Made by a program: the position numbers and the translations under genes
Part shown: positions 23,585 to 32,059 of the stretch, piece after piece
Position numbering within the stretch: the first letter of the stretch is position 1
Layout: each line of letters opens with the position of its first letter
Notes under the pieces: model-generated
What the model was told of the DNA's origin: nothing
The model's database searches: none
Seen by the model: only the letters and a program-made list of their open reading frames with translations
From: Peptoniphilus_A sp050943655
GTDB lineage: Bacteria > Bacillota > Clostridia > Tissierellales > Peptoniphilaceae
Assembly (NCBI RefSeq): GCF_050943655.1
Contig: NZ_JBMNPQ010000010.1
Location: 1 to 33,485, forward strand
DNA: 33,485 bases
Reading direction: 5' to 3'

Positions 23585-24487
23585 TTATTCTCCTTTCACT
23601 AGATCGCCTTGGCAGTAATTGTTCTCCTGCATTATTTTTACGATGTCATCTCTAATTTTCCACCAGGATGTGTCCCAGTTGCAAAATAAAGAATTTTCTT
23701 CAGGCGCTCTGCCAATTATCCTTTCAACTATTATATCATTATTTAGGTGTCTTAAAAAGAGGATAACCTTTCTTTTATAATCTTCTAAAGAAATAGTTTC
23801 TATCTCGCCCTCTTTATACATTTGTCCTAATTTAGTTCCATTAACAATATAAAGGGCATGAATTTTTACTTCGTCTACTCCCAAGACATTTGAAATTTTT
23901 GCAGTTTCTATTATGTCTAAATCATCGTCCCAAGGAAGACCTATAATTATATGCGCGCAAATATTAATGTTTCTCTTCTTTAGTCTAATGCACGCGTCGA
24001 TAAATTCTGCGAGACTATGCCCTCTATTTAATTTTTTTAAGCTGTGATAATTTGAAGTTTGTAGACCAAGTTCCACTGTGACAAAATAATCTTTGTTAAT
24101 CTCTTCAAGGAAGTCAAGATACTCATCACCCAAGCAGTCTGGTCTAGTTGAAATGCTTACACCCACAACATCTTCTATTAAAGACTCTCTAACAGACTCT
24201 TTAAAATCATCTATGGGCATATAAGTATTGGTGAAGTTTTGAAAATAGGAAATATACTTATTCGCCTTATACTTCTTCTTAATGAGTTCCTTATTTTGTA
24301 GAAGCTGACTCTTTATACTGCCATAATTATTCTCAAAACTTCCTCCCTCTTCGCCACAAAAAATACATCCGCCGTATCCACAAGTCCCGTCTCTATTGGG
24401 GCAAGTTAGATCTAGTTTAATGGGAAGTTTATAAACTTTTTCGCCAAACTTTTCTTTTAAAAAGTCAGAATATTTTCTGTAGCACAT
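23585..24487 (-). CDS. radical SAM protein, TIGR01212/YtqA-YhcC family
   Basis: 300 residues, normal length. Opens RKYSDFLKEKFGEKVYKLPI; radical-SAM cluster region CPNRDGTCGYGGCIFC (29-44) is characteristic of the family (Bacillus YtqA, E. coli YhcC). Further family motifs: YFQNFTNTYMP, GVSISTRPDCLGDEYL, VELGLQTSNYHSLKKLNRGH, HIIIGLPWDD and the C-terminal NWDTSWW. These proteins bind a 4Fe-4S cluster and SAM; the reaction is not established (an RNA modification role has been suggested). SD AAGGATG contains the DUF1292 stop; ATG 24487 is 10 nt downstream. Confidence 0.94.
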   Translation of the reverse strand: MCYRKYSDFLKEKFGEKVYKLPIKLDLTCPNRDGTCGYGGCIFCGEEGGSFENNYGSIKSQLLQNKELIKKKYKANKYISYFQNFTNTYMPIDDFKESVRESLIEDVVGVSISTRPDCLGDEYLDFLEEINKDYFVTVELGLQTSNYHSLKKLNRGHSLAEFIDACIRLKKRNINICAHIIIGLPWDDDLDIIETAKISNVLGVDEVKIHALYIVNGTKLGQMYKEGEIETISLEDYKRKVILFLRHLNNDIIVERIIGRAPEENSLFCNWDTSWWKIRDDIVKIMQENNYCQGDLVKGE

Positions 24488-24497
24488 CTAATCATCC

Positions 24498-24845
24498 TTA
24501 GTCTTCGTCGTTAAAGATTTCATCGAACATATCTGAAACTCTTTCGAATTCTTCGTCAGATTCGATGACATCAAGTTGAACTTCTTCTTCTGAAAGTTCT
24601 TTGTATTTGTATAGGTACACTTCGTCTCCATCTTCTTCATCTTCTGGAACAAGTGCAATGTATTCTTCTCCGTCACATTCGAATATTCCAATTACGATAC
24701 ATACTAGTTCAGAATCATCATCTAGTGTAAGTGTAATTGTTTGATATCCCTCTTCGTGATCATGATCGTGATCGTGGTTGTGATCTTCACAGCCGCAATC
24801 GTCGCAACCGCAATTAACATCTTTGTTTAAATCTTTTTCGCTCAT
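24498..24845 (-). CDS. DUF1292 protein with Cys/His-rich N-terminus
   Basis: 115 residues, very acidic. The C-terminal ~80 residues match DUF1292 (ITLTLDDDSELVCIVIGIFE, EYIALVPEDEEDGDEVYLYKY). Ahead of it is a segment CGCDDCGCEDHNHDHDHDH (12-30) with four Cys and four His, which looks like a metal-binding tail (zinc or nickel); this is unusual compared with the plain DUF1292 proteins I remember. Function of the family is unknown. AGGAGG precedes ATG 24845, 14 nt after the pepD stop. Confidence 0.9.
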   Translation of the reverse strand: MSEKDLNKDVNCGCDDCGCEDHNHDHDHDHEEGYQTITLTLDDDSELVCIVIGIFECDGEEYIALVPEDEEDGDEVYLYKYKELSEEEVQLDVIESDEEFERVSDMFDEIFNDED

Positions 24846-24859
24846 TTTACGCCTCCTAA

Positions 24860-26314
24860 TTATTTTAGTTCTTCTAATATTTTTACTACAAATTTAAATA
24901 CTCGTTCAGTTGAAGATATTGATAGATTTTCTCCTGGAGCATGAACTCCGTCCATATCAGGGCCAACTGATAGCATATCTATATCTCCAATAGTTTCTTT
25001 AAAGAGTCCGCACTCAAGACCTGCGTGAATCTCTTCAAGAATTAGTTCTTCGCCTGTTATTTCCTTGTAACAGTTAGATGCAATATCTCTTAGCTTGGAA
25101 TTTTCTTTATATTCCCAAGCTGGATAATCTGATTGTACTTCAAATTCTGCGCCGCAAAGACTTGCCGCAATTTTATTCATGTTTGCAATATTATCTTTAA
25201 GTGAAGAAAGCTGTGATCTAACATTAGTTATAATCTCAACATCTTCATCGCCATCTATAATTACACCAACATTTACAGAAGACTCTACTAGTCCTTCGAT
25301 GTTTTTGCTCATGGACATCACTCCATCAGGAAGTATGTTTATGAGTTTTATTATCCTATCTGCTAGATCATCTGTAAAGGCTCTATTTGTTTTCTCTTTA
25401 GAGACTTCTAGATTTAGTCTAACATCAGGATCAACTTTTCCAAGTTCTTTTACAAGTTCTCCATTAATTTCAACAATTAATTTTTGAAGCTCTATTTTAT
25501 CTTCTGCTGAAAGTGCTATTTTTGCTTTTGCAAGTCTAGGAATAGCATTTGGCTTTGCTCCACCTTCTATTTGGATGAGTTCTGAATCAAATTTATCAAA
25601 GATTCTATAGAGAGACCTTGCCAATATCTTGTTGGAGTTTCCCAGTCCCTTGTGTATCTCTTGACCAGAGTGTCCACCCTTTAGTCCAGATACAATTAAA
25701 TCGTAAAAATCAAGACTCTCGTCTATTTCTTTATACTCTTTTTTAAAAGTTATAAGATCTCTTTGTCCTCCAGCACAGCTTACACAGCCCCTGCCTTCGT
25801 CCTCTGAGTCAATGTTTAAAAGCATCTTTGAGTCTAAATATTTATTTTCAAGGTTCTTAGCACCAGTCATGCCATTTTCTTCATTTACAGTAAAGAGAGC
25901 TTCTATTTTTGGATGTTTATATTCATCGCTTTCTAAAATTGCCAAAATCATAGCCACAGCTATCCCGTTGTCTGCACCTAAAGTAGTGTGTTCAGCCACG
26001 ATTCTGTCGCCCTCAATTTTATATTCAATAGGGTCATTTGAAAAATCTATGTTAGATTCTTCATCTTTTTCACAGACCATGTCCATGTGTCCCTGCAAAA
26101 TTATGGAGTCAGATTCAGCATATCCTTCTGTTGCTTCTTTTTTGATTATTACATTTCCAATTTTGTCTGTATAGAATTCTAAATTGTGTTCTTTTGCAAA
26201 ATCTATAAGAAACTGACGAATTTTTTCTTCATGGAATGATTCTCTCGGAATTTTAGTGATTTTATCAAAATAGTAAAATACTCTATCCTCAAGTAAAGAT
26301 TCAATATTTCTCAT
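24860..26314 (-). CDS. pepD: beta-Ala-His dipeptidase (M20, PepD)
   Basis: 484 residues, standard length. Metal ligands of the co-catalytic M20 fold are visible: LQGHMDMVCEK (near 75), LGADNGIAVAM (near 113), TVNEENGMTGA with the catalytic Glu pair (near 143), NIDSEDEG (near 168) and HAGLECGLF (near 425), with a final metal-binding His in DGVHAPGENL. The enzyme cleaves X-His and other dipeptides in the cytoplasm. AAGGAGG before ATG 26314 and a TATAAT at 26333-26338 suggest a promoter at the head of this operon. Confidence 0.95.
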   Translation of the reverse strand: MRNIESLLEDRVFYYFDKITKIPRESFHEEKIRQFLIDFAKEHNLEFYTDKIGNVIIKKEATEGYAESDSIILQGHMDMVCEKDEESNIDFSNDPIEYKIEGDRIVAEHTTLGADNGIAVAMILAILESDEYKHPKIEALFTVNEENGMTGAKNLENKYLDSKMLLNIDSEDEGRGCVSCAGGQRDLITFKKEYKEIDESLDFYDLIVSGLKGGHSGQEIHKGLGNSNKILARSLYRIFDKFDSELIQIEGGAKPNAIPRLAKAKIALSAEDKIELQKLIVEINGELVKELGKVDPDVRLNLEVSKEKTNRAFTDDLADRIIKLINILPDGVMSMSKNIEGLVESSVNVGVIIDGDEDVEIITNVRSQLSSLKDNIANMNKIAASLCGAEFEVQSDYPAWEYKENSKLRDIASNCYKEITGEELILEEIHAGLECGLFKETIGDIDMLSVGPDMDGVHAPGENLSISSTERVFKFVVKILEELK

Positions 26315-26332
26315 GTTAACCTCCTTAAGAAT

Positions 26333-26338
26333 ATTATA
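26333..26338 (-). promoter_or_regulatory. pepD -10 box
   Basis: Minus strand TATAAT 18 bp before ATG 26314; no strong -35 box. Confidence 0.4.
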
Positions 26339-26360
26339 TCAAAATTAAGAAAATTATATA

Positions 26361-27695
26361 CTAATTAAATTTATATGTTTCTCTAAAAAGTTTAATAATT
26401 TCGTCGTGAGATTTTAATTCAAGCTTTTTTGACTTGCACACAAATTCATTAAACATATTTAGTGATTTGTCCATCAAAAAGTGAATGGATGGGTTCTTTT
26501 CAAAAGATTTAACGACTATGGCAAGAAGTTCATTTTCTAAGTCATCTTTCTTGTCATCTTCAATATCTAATTCATCAAAGAGAAGCAGTAGAGATAATGT
26601 GTATTCATATCTTACAAAAATCAAAAACTCAGTAAAGTTTTCTGAATAGCTTGCCTCGTTTATTAGACATATTATCTTGAAAAACAGATTCCATTCTAGG
26701 TCTTTATTCATATTTACATATAAAATTTCGCCAATGCCCTTAGAAAAAGAGTCATAGTACTTAGGATTTTTCTTAAGCTCGATTGGCTCTTCTATGTTCA
26801 TCTCACAATCTGATGCAAGATTTATTCTATTAATTAGAGAGATGAAGTTTTCTCCGTATGTTAAATCTTTATTTTTGATAGATTTCATAAATAGGAAGTT
26901 AACTACAACATCTGTAATCGTCTTTAAGTTCATCAAAAGACCAAGTTCGTCATAAATCTTTTGTGTAAATACATCGTGAAGAATTTTCGACAAGAGAGTC
27001 TTAAGCTGTTTTTCTGCCGAAATATTTACCGATGCATCTAGGTTTCTTACGTGATCGTATAGAATCATAAGTTGCTTATCGACCATTGTAAGATTATCTA
27101 TGATTGAATTCATAATGTCTTTAAAGAAGTCTGCTGTAACCATGTAATTATAATTTTTATATAAAATCTTGTGGTCAATTTCACCCCAAAAGACATTTAC
27201 AAGAGATTTTATTTGAAGTTCAAATAAATAAGTCCTCTCTCCTGTAAAGAATTCTCCATCAAGCTTAAAAATTTTAAAACCATTGTTTAGAGATTGTGGC
27301 TGTGGATCGTCTAAGTTAAGTCTGATTTTGTTATTTTTCTTAGACGCATACATCCCACGACCTGTATATATTCTAAAATCTTCTATTATTTTTTTGTATA
27401 TTTGCTCTTCGTCTTTTATAAATCTACATTCTATTCTAAGACCAATAAGGTCTGGAATGTGTTTAAATCCATCTGCTGGATTTGGATACTTGATAAAGTA
27501 ATTTCTTCTAATTAACTTTTCTCTAAGAGATTCTTGAGATTTTATTCTAGTAAAGATATTTATAAATTCGTCGTTTCCTATTAATTTATCTGAAAAATAT
27601 CTCTTTAATTCTTTATTAATTTCAACTAACTCAAGACGATGGAAGTCGTATATCGCCATCACATCGTCTATATAGTTGAAAAGCTCAAGTTTCAT
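26361..27695 (-). CDS. RelA/SpoT-domain protein, degenerate synthetase motif
   Basis: 444 residues. N-terminal ~185 residues resemble a (p)ppGpp synthetase domain: RIKSQESLREKLIRR (50-64), PDLIGLRIECRF (81-92), FELQIKSLVNVFWGEIDHKILYK (158-180). The canonical GYRSLH-type guanine-binding motif is NGFKIFKL (138-145): Tyr to Phe, Ser to Ile and His to Lys. The metal-ligand Asp (D82) and catalytic-type Glu (E159) remain. The C-terminal ~250 residues form a long helical region that I do not recognise; there is no HD hydrolase domain, TGS or ACT domain. Whether it makes (p)ppGpp is uncertain. SD AAGGTG overlaps the stop of the prsA-like gene. Confidence 0.82.
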   Translation of the reverse strand: MKLELFNYIDDVMAIYDFHRLELVEINKELKRYFSDKLIGNDEFINIFTRIKSQESLREKLIRRNYFIKYPNPADGFKHIPDLIGLRIECRFIKDEEQIYKKIIEDFRIYTGRGMYASKKNNKIRLNLDDPQPQSLNNGFKIFKLDGEFFTGERTYLFELQIKSLVNVFWGEIDHKILYKNYNYMVTADFFKDIMNSIIDNLTMVDKQLMILYDHVRNLDASVNISAEKQLKTLLSKILHDVFTQKIYDELGLLMNLKTITDVVVNFLFMKSIKNKDLTYGENFISLINRINLASDCEMNIEEPIELKKNPKYYDSFSKGIGEILYVNMNKDLEWNLFFKIICLINEASYSENFTEFLIFVRYEYTLSLLLLFDELDIEDDKKDDLENELLAIVVKSFEKNPSIHFLMDKSLNMFNEFVCKSKKLELKSHDEIIKLFRETYKFN

Positions 27696-27704
27696 ATCTG
27701 CACC

Positions 27705-28457
27705 TTATGCGTTTTCTATTTCTACTTTATATTTTTCTTTTAATTCATCAATTTTGTTGTTATAAACTTCTTGCTCTTTTTTTCTTCTAAGCTCTTGATA
27801 GATTCTATCTTTAGATTCTTCGAAACTATAAGTTGTTGCTTCGTTTTTGTCATCAATTCTAATGATGTGGTATCCGAACTGAGTCTTTACAGGTTCTGTA
27901 ATTGTTCCAACTTCGTTTGAGAATACTGCATCTTCAAATTCTTTTACCATTTGACCTTTTTGGAATTCGCCTAGGTCTCCGCCTCTTTCAGCAGATGGGC
28001 AAGTTGAAAATTCTTTTGCAAGAGCTGCAAAGTCTTCACCATTTTTAACTTTTTCATAAATGTCCAAAGCTTTATCTTCTTCTTCAACTAGAATGTGAGA
28101 TGCTTTTGCTGATTCTCCCTTAGTGAAAAGATTTTTATTCTTTTCATAAAATTCTTTCATTTCTTCATCAGATACAGTTACTGTTGAAAGTAATTTTCCA
28201 AGTGAATAAGTTTTAAGCATTGACTGTTTAGTTTTTTCCAAAACTTTTAAGAAATCTTCTTCTTTGTCAACGCCGTTTTCTATTGCTTCTTCATATAATA
28301 ATTGTTGGTAAACCAATTCATTAACTATTTCTTTATTATATTCTTCTTGTGTAAAGTATGCTCTAAGTTGTGGATCTAGTGAGTTGATAAATAAGTTATA
28401 ATCTTCACCAGTTACTTCTTTTCCATTTACTACTGCTAAAACTTTATTATTATCCAT
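27705..28457 (-). CDS. parvulin-type peptidyl-prolyl isomerase, cytoplasmic
   Basis: 250 residues from ATG 28457. An ATG four codons upstream (28469) is rejected because GGAGG lies between the two. No signal peptide and no lipobox, unlike PrsA lipoproteins. A SurA-N-like helical region comes first (EEYNKEIVNELVYQQLLYEEAIE), then a rotamase domain about 115-215 (AKASHILVEEEDKALDIYEKVKNGEDFAALAKEFSTCPSAERGGDLGEF, FGYHIIRIDD). Likely assists folding of cytoplasmic proteins by proline cis-trans isomerisation. Own promoter TTGAAA-17-TAACAT; divergent from glmS. Confidence 0.9.
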   Translation of the reverse strand: MDNNKVLAVVNGKEVTGEDYNLFINSLDPQLRAYFTQEEYNKEIVNELVYQQLLYEEAIENGVDKEEDFLKVLEKTKQSMLKTYSLGKLLSTVTVSDEEMKEFYEKNKNLFTKGESAKASHILVEEEDKALDIYEKVKNGEDFAALAKEFSTCPSAERGGDLGEFQKGQMVKEFEDAVFSNEVGTITEPVKTQFGYHIIRIDDKNEATTYSFEESKDRIYQELRRKKEQEVYNNKIDELKEKYKVEIENA

Positions 28458-28515
28458 TATTTCCTCCATTTTAGTCTTCTCTTAAAAGCGAAATCTATCG
28501 CTTATCTACAAGTTT

Positions 28516-28544
28516 ATGTTACCATTAGCACTGTATTTTTTCAA
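28516..28544 (-). promoter_or_regulatory. promoter of parvulin-RelA-like operon
   Basis: Minus strand TTGAAA (28539-28544), 17-bp spacer, TAACAT (28516-28521). A small hairpin AGCGA / TCGCT lies in the leader near 28488-28503. Confidence 0.65.
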
Positions 28545-28611
28545 CTGAGTCTTCTCTATATAAAATGCTTATATCTCAAATATTATCGCCTGCAAACTGC
28601 TGTATAATGAG

Positions 28612-28640
28612 TTTACTTCTTTTTTTCCATGTGATAAAAT
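28612..28640 (+). promoter_or_regulatory. glmS promoter
   Basis: TTTACT (28612-28617), 17-bp spacer, TAAAAT (28635-28640), about 28 bp before the ribozyme cleavage site. A stand-alone TATAAT at 28603-28608 lacks a -35. Confidence 0.55.
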
Positions 28641-28659
28641 GACTCTTAAGAGACAAAAA

Positions 28660-28800
28660 TAAAATTAGCGCCTGATCCTTTTGGATGACGAGGAATAGAG
28701 TTATCGAATTTATCGGCGGATGCTCTATAGGTATCACAGCCTAAGCAATCTACAAAAATTAAAAGTAATTTTATAACAAAATGTTGCAGTGAGTCTCTAA
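28660..28800 (+). ncRNA. glmS ribozyme
   Basis: The core is recognisable from the conserved blocks: A|GCGCC cleavage site (between 28667 and 28668), GACGAGG (28697-28703), TATCGAATTTATCGGCGGATGC (28712-28733 region) and CACAGCC. A 3' hairpin AAAATTA/TAATTTT sits near 28755-28773. It lies just upstream of glmS, as in Bacillus. It self-cleaves on binding glucosamine-6-phosphate and lowers glmS mRNA. AGAGAC (28651-28656) could pair with GTCTCT (28793-28798), enclosing the ribozyme. Confidence 0.93.
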
Positions 28801-28821
28801 TAAAAATTTGGAGGGATAAAA

Positions 28822-30645
28822 ATGTGCGGTATTGTTGGTTACATTGGTAACAAAAACGCGACTGATATAGTTCTTAATGGACTTAAAAAATTAGAATATA
28901 GAGGTTACGACTCTGCTGGAATCTCTATGATTACAGATGGTAAGTTAAAAACCTTTAAAAAGAAAGGCAAAATAGTTAACTTAGAAAATGCCTACGACTT
29001 CAGTAAATATAAATCAAATGTAGCAATTGCTCACACAAGATGGGCAACTCACGGTGAGCCATCTGAAGTTAATGCTCATCCTCACGTCAGCTTTGATGGA
29101 AAAATTTCTGTAGTTCATAACGGTATAGTTGAAAACTACCTTGAACTTAAAAATAATCTACAAGATAAGGGATACACTTTTAAATCTCAAACAGATACTG
29201 AAATAATTCCAAATGTAATTGAAGATAATTACGATGACGATTTACTAGAGGCAGTTATTAAAGCTCACAAAGTTTTAAGAGGATCCTTTGCTCTTGGAAT
29301 AATTAGTGAAGATGAGAAAGATAGATTAATTGCTCTAAGAGACTCTTCACCACTTCTACTTGCCATAATGGATGACGGATTTATGATTGCATCTGATATT
29401 ACATCTGTTATAGAACACACCAACAAATTAGTTTTCTTAAAAGACGGAGATATTGTCGACATAAAACCTGACTCTTACACAATCTATGACTGTGATGGAA
29501 AAGTAGTTGAAAGAGAAGTTACAGAAGTTGACTACACTGATGAGAGCGCATCAAAAGAAGGATATGACCACTTCCTACTAAAAGAAATTCACGAACAACC
29601 TAAGGTTATAGAAAAGGCAATCTCACTTAGACATACAAATTATGTGCTTAACTCAAACGAGGACATGTTTACAGACGAAGAGTTAAAAGATATAGAAAAA
29701 ATTTACATCTCAGCTTGCGGTACAGCTTTTCACGCTGGCGAAGTTGGAAAATATGCAATAGAATCCCTGTCTAAAATTCCAGTTATTACAGAAATTGCAT
29801 CTGAGTTTAGATACAAAAATATGTTTATAGATGACAAGTCACTTGTAATTTTTGTTTCTCAATCTGGAGAGACTGCAGACACACTTGCTGCACTTAAAGA
29901 AGCAAAAAGACTTGGTGCAAAAACTCTTGCAATCACAAATGTACTTGGTTCAACAATTACAAGAGATGCCGATAGAGTTATTTATTGCTACGCCGGTCCA
30001 GAAATTTCTGTGGCTTCAACTAAGGCCTACACTACTCAGCTAATTGCTCTATACTTTATAGCACTTAGAATTGCTAAATCAAAGGGTCAAATTACAGATG
30101 ACGAAATTAAAAATATAATAGAAGCAATGGAAAAGACTCCTGAACAAATTGAAGAAATTCTTAAAAATAAAGATAACTTTAAACACATTGCACAGGAGAT
30201 TAAAGATTCAAAATCCATCTTCTATACAGGAAGACTGCTTGACTTTATAACTGCAAAAGAAGGAGCCCTTAAACTTAAAGAAACTTCTTATATTCACACA
30301 GAAGCATTTCCTTCTGGAGAATTAAAACACGGTTCAATTGCACTTATAGAGCCAGGAACACCAGTTATAACTGTTGCAACTCAATCTGAAATTACAGAAA
30401 AAACTATTTCAAATAACCAAGAATTAATTGCAAGAGGAGCAAAAGTTATTTCTATAACTAATGAAGGAAATAATTTTGTTAAAGATGCTTCAACTGACTT
30501 AGTTGAAATTCCAAAAACTTTAGATATTTTAACTCCACTTCTTGCCGTTATTCCTGAACAGCTAATTGCTTATTACACTTCACTTTCTCTTGGAAATGAT
30601 GTGGACAAGCCAAGAAACTTAGCTAAATCAGTTACAGTAGAATAA
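28822..30645 (+). CDS. glmS: glutamine--fructose-6-phosphate aminotransferase
   Basis: 607 residues, normal length. Starts MCGIVGYIG, with Cys2 the N-terminal nucleophile of the class II glutamine amidotransferase domain (1-~220; HTRWATHGEPSEVNAHPH, NSQ/EN-type VHNGIVENY). Two SIS sugar-isomerase domains follow (about 280-415, SACGTAFHAGEVGK, SQSGETADTLAAL; and 450-600, GELKHGSIALIEPGTPV). C-terminal DVDKPRNLAKSVTVE is the conserved end. It makes glucosamine-6-phosphate for cell-wall synthesis. GGAGG precedes the ATG; feedback by the upstream ribozyme. Confidence 0.98.
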   Translation: MCGIVGYIGNKNATDIVLNGLKKLEYRGYDSAGISMITDGKLKTFKKKGKIVNLENAYDFSKYKSNVAIAHTRWATHGEPSEVNAHPHVSFDGKISVVHNGIVENYLELKNNLQDKGYTFKSQTDTEIIPNVIEDNYDDDLLEAVIKAHKVLRGSFALGIISEDEKDRLIALRDSSPLLLAIMDDGFMIASDITSVIEHTNKLVFLKDGDIVDIKPDSYTIYDCDGKVVEREVTEVDYTDESASKEGYDHFLLKEIHEQPKVIEKAISLRHTNYVLNSNEDMFTDEELKDIEKIYISACGTAFHAGEVGKYAIESLSKIPVITEIASEFRYKNMFIDDKSLVIFVSQSGETADTLAALKEAKRLGAKTLAITNVLGSTITRDADRVIYCYAGPEISVASTKAYTTQLIALYFIALRIAKSKGQITDDEIKNIIEAMEKTPEQIEEILKNKDNFKHIAQEIKDSKSIFYTGRLLDFITAKEGALKLKETSYIHTEAFPSGELKHGSIALIEPGTPVITVATQSEITEKTISNNQELIARGAKVISITNEGNNFVKDASTDLVEIPKTLDILTPLLAVIPEQLIAYYTSLSLGNDVDKPRNLAKSVTVE

Positions 30646-30650
30646 TATTT

Positions 30651-30678
30651 AACCTGAGGTTTTGCCTCAGGTTTTTTT
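30651..30678 (+). terminator. glmS terminator
   Basis: AACCTGAGG / CCTCAGGTT perfect 9-bp stem, 5-nt loop, T-run of 7. Confidence 0.92.
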
Positions 30679-30714
30679 ATGCCTTTAAATTCTATAAATC
30701 TTCGCAATTTATCT

Positions 30715-30744
30715 TTGAGTTTTATATTTTATTTAGGGTATAAT
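30715..30744 (+). promoter_or_regulatory. promoter of CBS/CorC membrane protein gene
   Basis: TTGAGT (30715-30720), 18-bp spacer, TATAAT (30739-30744). Confidence 0.55.
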
Positions 30745-30763
30745 TTATTTAAGGAGCGTGAAA

Positions 30764-32035
30764 ATGGATTCCTATTTATTTATTTTTTTATCTTTATTAT
30801 CACTCTATTTTTCATATGAGTTTACACTAATTGAAAATGCCTTTTGGGGTCTTGGTTCCGTAAAGCTTGAAAAACTTGAGGATTTGCAAGTTGAAAATTT
30901 AGATTATATAAAAAAAATACATAAAGACAAAAATCTTTATTCTACAACTTTGATTTTAGATTACTTTTCTAATTCACTTTGCATTGTATTTCTTACACTT
31001 GCCTTTTATGAGCTCTTTGGTTATGTTGGAATACCTATTGGAATACTTGTCTCTACAATCATTGTGATTATTTTTGGACAAACTCTTCCTCGAACTATGG
31101 GAAAGGTCAATTACGAAAAAATCGTCTCTAAAAAAGCTAAGACGATGAATACTTTAATGAAAATAATTAAGCCCCTTTCCACTCTAATTAACTTCATTTC
31201 AAATTCAATTTTGAAAATGCGACTTAAGGGCAAAACTTATAGCGAATATTCCATAACAGAAGACGACCTAAAGGAAGCTATGAATTTAGGAATTAGCCAG
31301 GGAATATTAAATAAGCACGAGTCCTTAATGATTCAAAACGTCTTTGACTTTAAAGAAATTTATGCAAAAGACATCATGACTCCAAGAACCGACATTGTTG
31401 GAATTGAAATTGATGAAGATTACGAAGAAATTGTTGAAAAAATTGTAGAAAATAATTATTCGCGCATGCCCGTCTATGAAGATAACTTGGACAATGTAAT
31501 TGGAATTTTTAATGTAAAGGACTTCTTTTTGATGGATAGGACAAAAAAATTTGCAGAAAACTTAGAATACCTCAAAAAGCCGTTTTTTACCTTCGAATAT
31601 AAACCAACTGCTACACTGTTTAATCAGATGCGCCAAAATAAGCTCTCCGTTGCCATAGTTACAGACGAGTACGGCGGAACAGAGGGAATGATTACCTACG
31701 AAGATATTTTTGAAAAGTTAGTTGGACAAATATCTGATGAGTATGACACCATAGAAGACGAAGATATTGTAAATATTGCACCGGGAAAATATTTAATCGA
31801 CGGAGCTGTAAACATCGACGACATCAACCAAAAATTTAATACAGAACTTGAATGCGTGGAATTTGATTCTATTGGCGGATATATAATTGAGCAGATCGAT
31901 AGATTCCCAAAAGTAAACGAAGTAATAAAAATTGGAAATCTTAAATTTACAGTGGTAAGATGCACATCGAATAGAATTGAAAAGTTAATGCTTCAAATAC
32001 CCGTCAAAAATAGTGCAAACAAAAAAGCCCTTTAA
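30764..32035 (+). CDS. CNNM/CorC-type transporter-associated membrane protein (hemolysin family)
   Basis: 423 residues from ATG 30764, with AAGGAG 7 nt upstream; a GTG two codons earlier is too close to it. Three membrane helices in a short DUF21 domain (about 3-22, 58-83, 90-108), a CBS pair (DIMTPRTDIVGIEIDEDYEE near 205; VAIVTDEYGGTEGMITYEDI near 288) and a C-terminal CorC/HlyC domain (GAVNIDDINQKFN, FPKVNEVIKIGNLKFTVV). Bacterial relatives (Bacillus MpfA/YhdP type) export magnesium or affect metal balance. The usual GE..PK motif after the third helix reads GQTLPR, so the acidic residue is replaced by Gln. Confidence 0.92.
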   Translation: MDSYLFIFLSLLSLYFSYEFTLIENAFWGLGSVKLEKLEDLQVENLDYIKKIHKDKNLYSTTLILDYFSNSLCIVFLTLAFYELFGYVGIPIGILVSTIIVIIFGQTLPRTMGKVNYEKIVSKKAKTMNTLMKIIKPLSTLINFISNSILKMRLKGKTYSEYSITEDDLKEAMNLGISQGILNKHESLMIQNVFDFKEIYAKDIMTPRTDIVGIEIDEDYEEIVEKIVENNYSRMPVYEDNLDNVIGIFNVKDFFLMDRTKKFAENLEYLKKPFFTFEYKPTATLFNQMRQNKLSVAIVTDEYGGTEGMITYEDIFEKLVGQISDEYDTIEDEDIVNIAPGKYLIDGAVNIDDINQKFNTELECVEFDSIGGYIIEQIDRFPKVNEVIKIGNLKFTVVRCTSNRIEKLMLQIPVKNSANKKAL

Positions 32036-32054
32036 TCCAAAAGATTATTGGGCT
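32021..32054 (-). terminator. terminator of small hypothetical gene
   Basis: Minus strand: AAGCCC / GGGCTT outer stem, inner TAATC/GATTA stem, then TTTTTT. It overlaps the 3' end of the convergent CorC-like gene. Confidence 0.65.
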
Positions 32055-32059
32055 TATTA

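Noticed and set aside
24488..24691. Minus-strand 67-codon frame overlapping DUF1292
   Set aside because: Out-of-frame overlap fully within the acidic DUF1292 gene, no ribosome site.
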